Both the position numbers and the translations under genes were made by a program. Source: Caenispirillum salinarum AK4 (GTDB lineage: Bacteria; Pseudomonadota; Alphaproteobacteria; Rhodospirillales; Rhodospirillaceae). Taken from it: 64,000 nucleotides of DNA. Within the stretch, counting starts at the first letter, position 1. Each line of letters starts with the position of its first letter. Below, in pieces: positions 47,668-56,431 of the stretch. The stretch is from NCBI RefSeq assembly GCF_000315795.1, contig NZ_ANHY01000016.1, positions 1 to 64,000 of the forward strand, read 5' to 3'. Below the pieces are notes generated by a model. That model was not told where the DNA came from and ran no database searches. It worked only from the letters and a program-made list of their open reading frames with translations.

Positions 47668-49908
47668 ATGACCAGGACTTTGACCGTCGAGCGCCCCGCC
47701 ATCGACTCCATCGTGCGCGGCGACCACGGTGACCCCTTCGCCGTTCTCGGCATGCATGGGGGCGGCGGCAAGCCCGTCGAGGTGCGCGCCTTCCTGCCGT
47801 GGGCCAAGGAAGTCACGGTGATCGACGCCACCGACGGGACCGAGGTGACGCCGCTGGAACAGGTCCACGACGCCGGCTTCTACGCCGGCGTCTGCGGCGC
47901 CCGGACGGACCGCTTCCGCTATCGCCTGCGCGCCACGCCGCATGACGGCGCGCCGGTGGAGTTCCACGACGTCTACAGCTTCGGCTATGTTCTTGGCGAA
48001 CTGGACGTCCACCTGCTGGCCGAGGGCAACCACCTGCGCGCCTTCGAACGTCTGGGCGCCCACCCCATCGAGATGGACGGCGTGAAGGGCGTGTCCTTCG
48101 CCGTCTGGGCCCCCAACGCCAAGCGGGTGTCGCTGGTCGGCCCCTTCAACAACTGGGACGGCCGCGTCAATCCCATGCGCCTGCGCCAGGAGTGCGGCAC
48201 GTGGGAAATCTTCATGCCCGGCATGACGGTGGGCGAACTGTACAAGTTCGAGATCCTGGGCGCGCACGGCCACCTGCTGCCGCTCAAGCTCGACCCTTAC
48301 GCCTTCTACTGCGAGCATCCGCCGGCTACGTCCTCCATCGTCCACGGCACGCCGCAGTTGGAGTGGACGGACCATGACTGGATCGCCGAGCGCGAGCGCA
48401 AGCTCAAGGACCATGAGACCCTTCACGAGCCCATGACCATCTACGAGGTCCACCTGGGCTCGTGGAAGCGGCACGAGGACGGCAACCGCTACTACAGCTA
48501 TCGCGAGTTGGCCGACACGCTGGTGCCCTACGTCAAGGACATGGGCTACACGCACATCGAGGTGCTGCCGGTCCACGAGTTCCCCTTCGACGGCTCGTGG
48601 GGCTACCAGCCCATCGGTCTCTTCGCGCCCACCAGCCGCTTCGGCAATCCGCGCGACTTCGCCTATTTCGTGGACGTCTGCCACCGCGAGGGCATCGGCG
48701 TCATCATCGACTGGGTGCCCGGCCACTTCCCGACGGACGCTCACGGCCTGGGCTTCTTCGACGGCACCCACCTCTATGAGCATGCCGACCCGCGTCAGGG
48801 CATGCACATGGACTGGAACACGCTGATCTACAACTACGGTCGGCGCGAGGTGCAGAACTTCCTGCTGGCCAACGCCATGTTCTGGATCGAGTACTTCCAC
48901 ATCGACGGGCTGCGCGTCGATGCGGTCGCCTCCATGCTCTACCTCGACTACTCGCGCGAGGAAGGGCAGTGGATCCCCAACCAGTACGGCGGCAACGAGA
49001 ACCTGGACGCGATCGCCTTCCTGCGCCGCATGAACGAGCTGATCTACGCCGAGGGCCGCGGCGCCGTCACGCTGGCCGAGGAGTCGACCGCCTGGCCCAT
49101 GGTCAGCCGGCCGGTGTACCTGGGCGGGCTCGGCTTCGGTTACAAGTGGAACATGGGGTGGATGCACGACACGCTGCAGTACTTCAACAAGGACCCCATC
49201 CACCGCCGCTATCACCACAACCAGCTGACCTTCGGCCTGCTGTACGCCTTCAACGAGAACTTCGTGCTGCCGCTGTCCCACGACGAGGTCGTGCACGGCA
49301 AGGGCTCCATGATCGGCAAGATGACCGGCGACGAGTGGCAGAAGTTCGCCAACCTGCGCGCCTACTACGGCTTCATGTACGGACACCCCGGCAAGAAACT
49401 GCTGTTCATGGGCGGCGAGTTCGGCCAGTGGGCGGAGTGGAACCACGACAAGGGCCTGGACTGGCACCTGATCGAGGAGGGCAACAAGCACGCCGGCCTG
49501 CAGCGGCTGGTGCGCGACCTCAACCACACGCTGAAGGCCCTCCCCGCCCTGCACCACCGCGACTTCGAATGGCAGGGGTTCGAGTGGGTGGATGCGTCGG
49601 ACGTCGACAACTCCATCTTCAGCTTCCTGCGCAAGACGGGGCCGGAGGACGAGGTGGACGATCCGGGCTGGGTGCTGGTCGTCTCCAACCTGACGCCGCT
49701 GCCGCACGAGGGCTACCGCATCGGCGTGCCCTGCGGCGGCTTCTGGCGCCAGCGCATCAACACGGACGCCGCCATCTACGGCGGCAGCGACTGCGGCAAC
49801 GGCGAGGGCCTGGAGGCCGAGGCGGTGGAGCACCACGGCCGGCCCTATTCGCTCAACCTCACCCTGCCGCCGCTCGGGACACTCTTCCTGACCCCTGAGC
49901 GTTCCTAG
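47668..49908 (+). CDS. glgB: 1,4-alpha-glucan branching enzyme
   Basis: GlgB makes alpha-1,6 branches. The 746-residue protein has two N-terminal CBM48-type domains (about 1-105 and 110-225, the second with [17 protein letters not shown]). The GH13 barrel contains [13 protein letters not shown], Asp418 in [11 protein letters not shown], Glu471 in [10 protein letters not shown] and Asp539 in [12 protein letters not shown]-terminal beta domain follows. The first in-frame ATG (47656) overlaps the treS stop but its ribosome-binding site would be too close. The ATG at 47668, with AGGA five bases upstream, is preferred. Confidence 0.96.
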   Translation: MTRTLTVERPAIDSIVRGDHGDPFAVLGMHGGGGKPVEVRAFLPWAKEVTVIDATDGTEVTPLEQVHDAGFYAGVCGARTDRFRYRLRATPHDGAPVEFHDVYSFGYVLGELDVHLLAEGNHLRAFERLGAHPIEMDGVKGVSFAVWAPNAKRVSLVGPFNNWDGRVNPMRLRQECGTWEIFMPGMTVGELYKFEILGAHGHLLPLKLDPYAFYCEHPPATSSIVHGTPQLEWTDHDWIAERERKLKDHETLHEPMTIYEVHLGSWKRHEDGNRYYSYRELADTLVPYVKDMGYTHIEVLPVHEFPFDGSWGYQPIGLFAPTSRFGNPRDFAYFVDVCHREGIGVIIDWVPGHFPTDAHGLGFFDGTHLYEHADPRQGMHMDWNTLIYNYGRREVQNFLLANAMFWIEYFHIDGLRVDAVASMLYLDYSREEGQWIPNQYGGNENLDAIAFLRRMNELIYAEGRGAVTLAEESTAWPMVSRPVYLGGLGFGYKWNMGWMHDTLQYFNKDPIHRRYHHNQLTFGLLYAFNENFVLPLSHDEVVHGKGSMIGKMTGDEWQKFANLRAYYGFMYGHPGKKLLFMGGEFGQWAEWNHDKGLDWHLIEEGNKHAGLQRLVRDLNHTLKALPALHHRDFEWQGFEWVDASDVDNSIFSFLRKTGPEDEVDDPGWVLVVSNLTPLPHEGYRIGVPCGGFWRQRINTDAAIYGGSDCGNGEGLEAEAVEHHGRPYSLNLTLPPLGTLFLTPERS

Positions 49909-49975
49909 GGCAATGACGGCGGCCGCCGCGCGCGGCCGCCGGATCCGACATCAAGGACGAAGGAGACGAGCATCC

Positions 49976-51808
49976 ATGCGTGACCACCACCCCATGCCCT
50001 TCGGCGCCGAACTGACCCCCGACGGCTGCCGCTTCCGCCTGTGGGCGCCGGGCGTGGACGCGGTCACACTGTGCATCGAAGGGCCCGGCCCCGAGCGCGA
50101 GGTTCACCTGCACGACAGCCACGACGGCTGGTTCGAGGCAGTCGAGGACGGCGTCGTGCAGGGCACCCGCTACCGCTGGAAGCTGCCCGACGGGCTGAAG
50201 GTCCCCGACCCCGTCAGCCGTTTCCAGCCGGAGGGCGTTCACGGCCCGTCGGAGGTCATCGACCCCATGGGCTTCCCCTGGACCGACAAGGACTGGGAGG
50301 GCCGCCCCTGGGAAGAGGTCGTGCTGTACGAACTGCACATCGGCACCTTCACCCCCGAAGGCACCTTCCGCGCCGCCATCGACCGCCTGGACTACCTGGT
50401 GGACCTGGGGATCACGGCCGTGGAGCTGATGCCCGTCAACGCCTTCCCCGGCGAACGCGACTGGGGTTACGACGGCGTCGGGCTGTTCGCGCCGGATGAC
50501 TCCTATGGCCGGCCCGACGACCTGAAGGCCCTGGTGGACGCCTGCCACGCGCGCGGGCTGATGGTGTTCCTGGATGTGGTCTACAACCACTTCGGACCGG
50601 AAGGGAACTACATCCACGCCTACGCCAAGGACCAGTTCTTCGACCATAGCCGCCACACCCCGTGGGGCGCGGCCATCGCCTTCGACGGGCCGCACGCCAA
50701 GTGGGTGAGCGACTTCTTCATCCACAATGCGCTGTACTGGGTGGAGGAATTCCACCTCGACGGGCTGCGGCTGGATGCCGTCCACGCCATCACCGACACG
50801 CGCGACCTGGACATCCTGGCCCGCATCGCCGAAGCCGTGCACTCGCGCGAGGGCCACGACATGCGGCGCATCCACCTGGTGCTGGAAAACGACGACAACG
50901 CCGCCAACCGGCTGGAGCGGCTGGACCGCCTGCCCATCCACTACATCGCCCAGTGGAACGACGACAGCCACCACGCCCTGCACTGCCTGCTGACCGGCGA
51001 GAGCGGCGGCTACTACGGCGACTACGCCGCCGATCCGGCGGGCTACCTGACGCGCATCCTGGCCGAGGGCTTCGCCTATCAGGGCGAACCCAGCGAGCAC
51101 CGCGGCGGCAAGGCCCGCGGCGAGCGGTCCGCCCACCTGCCCCCGACCAGCTTCGTCAACTTCCTGCAGAACCACGATCAGGTGGGCAACCGGGCGATGG
51201 GGGAGCGCATCGACATGCTCGCCAAGCCCGAGGCGGTGCAGGCGGCCGAAAGCATCGTCCTTCTGATGCCCGCCATCCCCATGCTGTTCCAGGGCGAGGA
51301 ATGGGGGTCGAAGACACCCTTCCTGTTCTTCTGCGACTTCGGCGAGGACCTGCACGACGCCGTGCGCAACGGCCGCCGCGCCGAGTTCGAGAGCTTCCCC
51401 GAGTTCCGCGATCCCGCCGCGCGCGAGAAGATTCCCGACCCCATGGACCCCGCGACCATGGAGGCCTCGCGCCTGAACTGGGCGGAACTGGACGATCCCG
51501 CCCACGCCGACAGGCTGGCCTTCACCAAGGCGCTGCTCAGCGTCCGCAAGCACGAGATCATTCCCCGCCTGTCGCGCATCCAGGGCGGCCGGGCGCGCGC
51601 CGAGATGGGCACCGACGGCGTCATCGCCGCGCGCTGGCCCCTGGATGACGGCACGCGGCTGTCTCTGGTCTGCAACCTGTCGGACCAGGAGGTTTCCAAC
51701 GTCATGCTGCCCCACGGGCGCAACATCTGGACCGTCAACACTGCCGAGGCGCCCGTCGGGGGCATCAATCCCTGGACCGTCGTCTGGGCCATCGAGAGTG
51801 CTCTATGA
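49976..51808 (+). CDS. treZ: Maltooligosyltrehalose trehalohydrolase
   Basis: TreZ cuts maltooligosyltrehalose, made by TreY, to free trehalose. The 610-residue protein has an N-terminal beta domain (FGAELTPDGCRFRLWAPG) and the GH13 barrel with VVLYELHIGTFTPEGTF and ITAVELMPVNAFPGERDWGY, split here at the conserved Glu. Also present are DGLRLDAVHAI, LVLENDDNAANR and LQNHDQVGNRAMGER. The ATG at 49976 follows AAGGAG. An upstream open extension is Arg-rich and unconserved. The stop overlaps the treY start by four bases (ATGA). Confidence 0.96.
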   Translation: MRDHHPMPFGAELTPDGCRFRLWAPGVDAVTLCIEGPGPEREVHLHDSHDGWFEAVEDGVVQGTRYRWKLPDGLKVPDPVSRFQPEGVHGPSEVIDPMGFPWTDKDWEGRPWEEVVLYELHIGTFTPEGTFRAAIDRLDYLVDLGITAVELMPVNAFPGERDWGYDGVGLFAPDDSYGRPDDLKALVDACHARGLMVFLDVVYNHFGPEGNYIHAYAKDQFFDHSRHTPWGAAIAFDGPHAKWVSDFFIHNALYWVEEFHLDGLRLDAVHAITDTRDLDILARIAEAVHSREGHDMRRIHLVLENDDNAANRLERLDRLPIHYIAQWNDDSHHALHCLLTGESGGYYGDYAADPAGYLTRILAEGFAYQGEPSEHRGGKARGERSAHLPPTSFVNFLQNHDQVGNRAMGERIDMLAKPEAVQAAESIVLLMPAIPMLFQGEEWGSKTPFLFFCDFGEDLHDAVRNGRRAEFESFPEFRDPAAREKIPDPMDPATMEASRLNWAELDDPAHADRLAFTKALLSVRKHEIIPRLSRIQGGRARAEMGTDGVIAARWPLDDGTRLSLVCNLSDQEVSNVMLPHGRNIWTVNTAEAPVGGINPWTVVWAIESAL

Positions 51809-54714
51809 CCCGAAAGGCTCCCGCGCTCGACACCGCCCCCGCCGTCATCCCCGCGTCCACATACCGGTTCCAGTTCCACAGCCAGTTCACCTTCCGCGAT
51901 GCCCTCGCGCTGGTGCCCTACCTGGCGGACCTGGGGGTGACGCATGTCTATGCCTCGCCCTTCCTGAAGGCGCGCGAAGGCTCCACGCACGGCTATGACA
52001 TCGTCGACCACGGCGCGCTCAACCCCGAGATCGGCACCGAAGAGGACTTCGACGCCCTGTCCGATGGCCTGAAACAGCACGGCATGGGCATGATCGCCGA
52101 TTTCGTCTCAAACCACATGGGCGTGGCGCAGGCGGACAATCCGTGGTGGCTGGACGTGCTGGAATACGGCGAGGGCAGCCCCTACGCCGAGTTCTTCGAC
52201 ATCGACTTCCATCCCGCCAAGCCGGAGCTGCGCGGCAAGGTGCTGCTGCCGTTCCTCGGCGACCACTACGGCCGGGTGCTGGAGGACGGCCACCTTGTCC
52301 TGAAACTGGACGCCGCCCAGGGCAATTTCTCCGTCTGGTATTGGGAGCACCGCTTCCCCATCACGCCCTACCGCTACGGCGGCATCTTCACCGTGGTCAT
52401 GCCGGCGCTGCGCAAGGCCGGACTGCCCGAGGACGCCCTTGCCGCCATGGACGAGATCGTCTCCGGCTTCCGCGAGGTGCGCCGGGCCGTGCGCTCCGGC
52501 CGGGCGCGCGGTCAGCGGCGCCAGAAGGCGGAGCGGCTGAAGGAACAGTTCGCCGCGCTGCTGGCCGAACAGCCGCCGCTTGCCGACGCCATTTCCGAGG
52601 CGCTGACAGCCTTCCAAGGCACGCCCGGCGACCCGCCGAGCTTCCTGCCGCTGCACCGCCTGCTGGAGGCGCAGCACTATCGCCTCGCGTATTGGCGCAC
52701 GGCGTCCGATGAAATCAACTACCGCCGCTTTTTCCAGATCAACGACCTGGCCGGCCTGCGGGTGGAGGTGCCGGCGGTGTTCGATGCCTCCCACCGGCTG
52801 ATCCTTCAGCTTCTGGGGCAGGGGCGCATCGACGGCATCCGCATCGACCACATCGACGGCCTGTTCGACCCCAAGGGATACCTGGAACGCCTGCAGGAAA
52901 AGGCGCGGGCGGCAACGGGGCTGGACCAGGACACCTATGTTCTGGTGGAGAAGATCCTCGGCCATCACGAGAACCTGCGCACCGAGTGGCGCTGTTCCGG
53001 CACCACGGGATACGAGGCCCTGAACGAGATCGGCGGGCTGTTCGTCGACGGCGGGGCGGAAGACCGCATGACCCGCACCTACGCCCGCTTCACCGGCGAA
53101 AGCACCGACTTCGAGGACATCGTCCAGACCTCCAAGCACCAGGTCATGCGCCAGGAACTGGCGTCGGAGCTTCAGGTGCTGGTCAACGGCCTGTCGCGCC
53201 TGTCGGAGCGGGACTGGCGGACGCGCGACTACACCCCCCGCGACCTGCGCTCGGCGCTGGAGGAGGTGATCGCCTGCTTCCCCGTCTACCGCACCTACAT
53301 TGACCGCCGCCGCCCGGCGCAGCACGACTTGCGCGACATCGAATGGGCCATCGCGCAGGCCCGCAAGAACCCCATGTTCCCCGACGAGAGCATCTTCGAT
53401 TTCCTGTGGTCGATCCTCACCACCGATTCCGGCCGGCGCAAGGGCGACCCGTTCCCGCGCACCGAAGTCCTGCGCCTCGCCCGCAAGGCCCAGCAGGTGA
53501 CCAGCCCGGTCATGGCGAAGGGGCTGGAGGATACGGCCTTCTACCGCTTCAACCGCCTTGTCTCGTTGAACGAGGTGGGCGGGCATCCCGACGTGTTCGG
53601 CGTCACGCCGGGCAGCTTCCACCACCGCATGGCCGAGCGCGCGAGGACCTGGCCGCACACCATGCTGTCGTCGGCCACCCACGACACCAAGCGCGGCGAG
53701 GACGTGCGCGCGCGCATCAACGCCCTGTCGGAACTGTCGGAGGCCTGGACCAAGCGCGTGCGCCGCTGGGAACAGCTCAACCGCCGCCGCAAGTCGGAGA
53801 TCGACCGCGAGATGGCGCCCGCGCCCAACGACGAGTACCTGTTCTATCAGGTGCTGGTGGGCGTCTGGACGCCGGGCCTCGTCGTTCCCGAGGACGGCGT
53901 GGCGGAGGGTTCGGCCGAGGCGAAGGAACTGGACGACCTGCGCGAGCGGCTGGAGGGCTACATGCTCAAGGCGCTCCGGGAGGCCAAGGTGCGCAGCGCC
54001 TGGACGCGCCAGAACGGCCCCTATGAAGACGCCGTGCTGCGCTGGATGCGCCACATCCTGGACGGCCGCCGCCGCAACCCCTTCCTGGCCGACTTCCAGG
54101 CCTTCCACGCCCGCGTCGCCCGCATCGGCGTGGTGAACGGCTTGAGCCAGGCCGCACTCAAGCTCACCTGCCCCGGCGTGCCCGATACCTACCAGGGGTG
54201 CGAGTTGTGGGAGTTCAGCCTTGTCGACCCCGACAACCGTCGCCCCGTCGACTTCGACGCCCGCGCGGCCCTGCTGGGCGACGTGAAGAGCAGCCTGGAC
54301 GCCCCCGGCCCCTTCGGCCCCGTCGCGCGCGGGCTGCTGGACACCTGGCAGGACAGTCGCGTGAAGCTGCTGCTGACCTGGCGTCTGTTGCAGCTTCGCC
54401 GCCGCATGCCGGACTTCTTCGCCAACGCCGACTACACTGCCATCGAACCCGCCGGCCGCCGCGCCGAGCACCTGCTGGCCTTCGAGCGCCGACACGGGGA
54501 TGCCCGCATGGTGGTCGTGGTGCCGCGCCTGGTGAACCCGCTCATGCACGGCGAGGACGGCTGGCCGCTGGCCGAGGAATGGGCGGCGACCACCCTGCCC
54601 GTCTCCGGCCGATTCCGCGACGCACTCACTGGAGAGACGGCGGAGGGGACCGAGAGCCTGGACGTGGACGCGGTGCTGAAGGACTTTCCGGTGGCGGTGC
54701 TGCTGGGCGAATAG
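51805..54714 (+). CDS. treY: Maltooligosyl trehalose synthase
   Basis: TreY converts the reducing-end bond of an alpha-1,4-glucan into an alpha,alpha-1,1 bond. The 969-residue protein is at the long end of the family. It has IPASTYRFQFHSQFTFRDA, VTHVYASPFLKAREGSTHGYD (read across the conserved Ser-Pro), GMIADFVSNHMGVA, IDGIRIDHIDGLFDPKGYL and the late signature LSSATHDTKRGEDVRARI. It ends with TCPGVPDTYQGCE. A Glu-rich insert sits near 220-300. It shares a four-base overlap with treZ, so the two enzymes are made in concert. It lies 89 bases upstream of the kinase-like gene. Confidence 0.96.
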   Translation: MTRKAPALDTAPAVIPASTYRFQFHSQFTFRDALALVPYLADLGVTHVYASPFLKAREGSTHGYDIVDHGALNPEIGTEEDFDALSDGLKQHGMGMIADFVSNHMGVAQADNPWWLDVLEYGEGSPYAEFFDIDFHPAKPELRGKVLLPFLGDHYGRVLEDGHLVLKLDAAQGNFSVWYWEHRFPITPYRYGGIFTVVMPALRKAGLPEDALAAMDEIVSGFREVRRAVRSGRARGQRRQKAERLKEQFAALLAEQPPLADAISEALTAFQGTPGDPPSFLPLHRLLEAQHYRLAYWRTASDEINYRRFFQINDLAGLRVEVPAVFDASHRLILQLLGQGRIDGIRIDHIDGLFDPKGYLERLQEKARAATGLDQDTYVLVEKILGHHENLRTEWRCSGTTGYEALNEIGGLFVDGGAEDRMTRTYARFTGESTDFEDIVQTSKHQVMRQELASELQVLVNGLSRLSERDWRTRDYTPRDLRSALEEVIACFPVYRTYIDRRRPAQHDLRDIEWAIAQARKNPMFPDESIFDFLWSILTTDSGRRKGDPFPRTEVLRLARKAQQVTSPVMAKGLEDTAFYRFNRLVSLNEVGGHPDVFGVTPGSFHHRMAERARTWPHTMLSSATHDTKRGEDVRARINALSELSEAWTKRVRRWEQLNRRRKSEIDREMAPAPNDEYLFYQVLVGVWTPGLVVPEDGVAEGSAEAKELDDLRERLEGYMLKALREAKVRSAWTRQNGPYEDAVLRWMRHILDGRRRNPFLADFQAFHARVARIGVVNGLSQAALKLTCPGVPDTYQGCELWEFSLVDPDNRRPVDFDARAALLGDVKSSLDAPGPFGPVARGLLDTWQDSRVKLLLTWRLLQLRRRMPDFFANADYTAIEPAGRRAEHLLAFERRHGDARMVVVVPRLVNPLMHGEDGWPLAEEWAATTLPVSGRFRDALTGETAEGTESLDVDAVLKDFPVAVLLGE

Positions 54715-54803
54715 ACCGCCGCCGGCAACGCCACCTCGGGCAAAGCCGTATTGTGCAGGTCGACGCCTCCACCACATCAATGGCCAGGAAAGGTCGCCCC
54801 CTC

Positions 54804-55430
54804 ATGGCAGACCCTCCGCCGCACCGTTCGCTCGAGGACCTGTGCCAGGAGCTTGAACAAGAGGCGCGGCACCGCATCGGCAACAGCTTCCAGGCCGTGT
54901 CGGCCCTGACGAAAGCCAGGGCCAGGGCGGTTGCCGATGCGCCGACGAAAGCGGAACTGAACGAACTGGCGGCGCGGGTCGAGGCCTTCGCCGCCGCCCA
55001 TGCCAACCTGCGCTTTCAGGACGGCCGACCCGTCATGCTGATGAAGGAGGCGATCGAGTCCCTCGTCAACGGCCTTCGTGTGCAGCACGAGATCGCAGGC
55101 GAAAGCGTCGATCTTGATGTCGCCCCCTTCGACATGGACCCCGACCAGGGCCTTCCCCTTGTCCTGATCCTTCACGAACTGTCCGCCCATTCCTTCAAGT
55201 GCCACGGGGCACCGAAGATCTGCCTGACCGCCGACACGAGGGACGACGTGGCGCGGCTGACCATCGTCGACCTTGGATTTCACCTGCCCAAGGAAGTGTC
55301 CGCGGCGTCCGGCGGAAGCCTGGGATGGGACCTGATCCGCCTGCTGGTTCGTCAGGCTGGCGGCAGCCTGCTGCGGCCCGAAGGCCGCTCCGACGCCGTC
55401 GAGATCACCGTCCCGCGACATCGGCGCTGA
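54804..55430 (+). CDS. HisKA_2-type histidine kinase-like protein without sensor domain
   Basis: The 208-residue protein consists only of a phosphoacceptor helix with RHRIGNSFQAVSALTKAR (His23, resembling the HRVKNNLQ box of HisKA_2/HWE kinases) and an ATPase-like domain. The ATPase part has GLPLVLILHELSAHSFK and GGSLGWDLIRLLVRQAGG. The N-box asparagine appears to be His129 and the DxGxG motif reads DLGFHLP, so ATP binding may be altered. No transmembrane or sensor region exists. An ATG at 54780 would add eight residues. As the last gene after treY it may respond to the operon's state, but no response regulator is adjacent. Confidence 0.75.
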   Translation: MADPPPHRSLEDLCQELEQEARHRIGNSFQAVSALTKARARAVADAPTKAELNELAARVEAFAAAHANLRFQDGRPVMLMKEAIESLVNGLRVQHEIAGESVDLDVAPFDMDPDQGLPLVLILHELSAHSFKCHGAPKICLTADTRDDVARLTIVDLGFHLPKEVSAASGGSLGWDLIRLLVRQAGGSLLRPEGRSDAVEITVPRHRR

Positions 55431-55440
55431 GAGAGCGAAG

Positions 55441-55465
55441 CCGGGCGGCGGGAGCAGCCGCCCGG
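55441..55465. terminator. Bidirectional terminator at the end of the trehalose operon
   Basis: CCGGGCGGC and GCCGCCCGG (9 bp) flank a 7-nt loop in the 45-base gap between the convergent kinase and ctaB genes. No strong T-tract is present on either side. Confidence 0.65.
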
Positions 55466-55475
55466 GCCGCCGTCC

Positions 55476-56357
55476 TCAGAACGGCAGCGGCGGCAGGTGC
55501 TTGTCCAGAACCACGGCCAGGAACACACCGGCCAGATAGCTCATGGAGCCGAAGAAGACCTTCTTGGCCATGGGCTTGCCGGGCGCGCGCACCAGCTTCC
55601 AGTTCTTGTAGAGGAAGTGGATGCCGAAGGCCGTCGCAATGACGCCGTAGACGTTGCCCAGGTACCCCATCGTCCAGGGCAGCAGGCTGGAGGCCACCAG
55701 GAGCACCGTGTTGATGAAGATCGCCTTGGCGGTGCGCGCATCACCCACCAGCACCGGCAGCATGGGCACGCCGGCCTTGGCATAGTCGTCGCGCAGCATG
55801 ATCGCCAGCGCCCAGAAGTGGCTCGGGGTCCACAGGAACAGGAAGACCGCCATAATGGTCGGCAGCAACCACTGTCCGGGGTCCACCGCCGCAGCGCCCG
55901 CCATGATGGCGAAGCTGCCCGCCGCCCCGCCGATGACGATGTTCAGCCAGGTGCGCCGCTTCAGCCACACCGTATAAACGATGCCGTAGACGAAGGCCCC
56001 CAGGAACAAGTGCAGCGCCACCGCCCAGTTGAAGGTCGCCAGCGCCAGGCCGCAGCCGGCCACCAGCAGGGCGGCGGCGAACCACAGCACGCGGCGCGGA
56101 TCGATCCCGCCGCCCGAGGCCGAGCCCGCGACAAGCGGACGCTTTGCCGTGCGCTGCATCAGGCCGTCCAGGTCGCGGTCGTAGAAATGATTGAAGACGG
56201 AGCTGGACGCCGAGCCCAGCAGCATCGCCAGCGCCAGGGTCAGCAGGTGGACGACGTTCAGGTCGTCGGCCACGGCGGCATAGCCGACCATGGCGGTCAC
56301 GGCGATCATGAAACCAATGCGGAGCTTGCACAGCTCCAGGTAGCTTCTCCAGGTCAT
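55476..56357 (-). CDS. ctaB: Protoheme IX farnesyltransferase (heme O synthase)
   Basis: CtaB farnesylates heme b to heme O for terminal oxidases. The 293-residue protein is a UbiA-type membrane prenyltransferase with about nine helices. The first Asp-rich motif is FNHFYDRDLDGLMQRTAKRPL (read through its NxxxDxxxD core) and the second region is LPVLVGDARTAK. The ATG at 56357 follows GGGAGG. A longer 45-residue extension is not conserved. Only a heme-copper-oxidase-like gene lies nearby, with no coxA or cyoB in the window. The product may serve an oxidase encoded elsewhere. Confidence 0.95.
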   Translation of the reverse strand: MTWRSYLELCKLRIGFMIAVTAMVGYAAVADDLNVVHLLTLALAMLLGSASSSVFNHFYDRDLDGLMQRTAKRPLVAGSASGGGIDPRRVLWFAAALLVAGCGLALATFNWAVALHLFLGAFVYGIVYTVWLKRRTWLNIVIGGAAGSFAIMAGAAAVDPGQWLLPTIMAVFLFLWTPSHFWALAIMLRDDYAKAGVPMLPVLVGDARTAKAIFINTVLLVASSLLPWTMGYLGNVYGVIATAFGIHFLYKNWKLVRAPGKPMAKKVFFGSMSYLAGVFLAVVLDKHLPPLPF

Positions 56358-56431
56358 TCGCGGCCTCCCACCGGGGCTTTTTGTATGCGTCCGCCCCTTT
56401 GTATCGTTGGGAATTAGCCTGACACAGCCGC

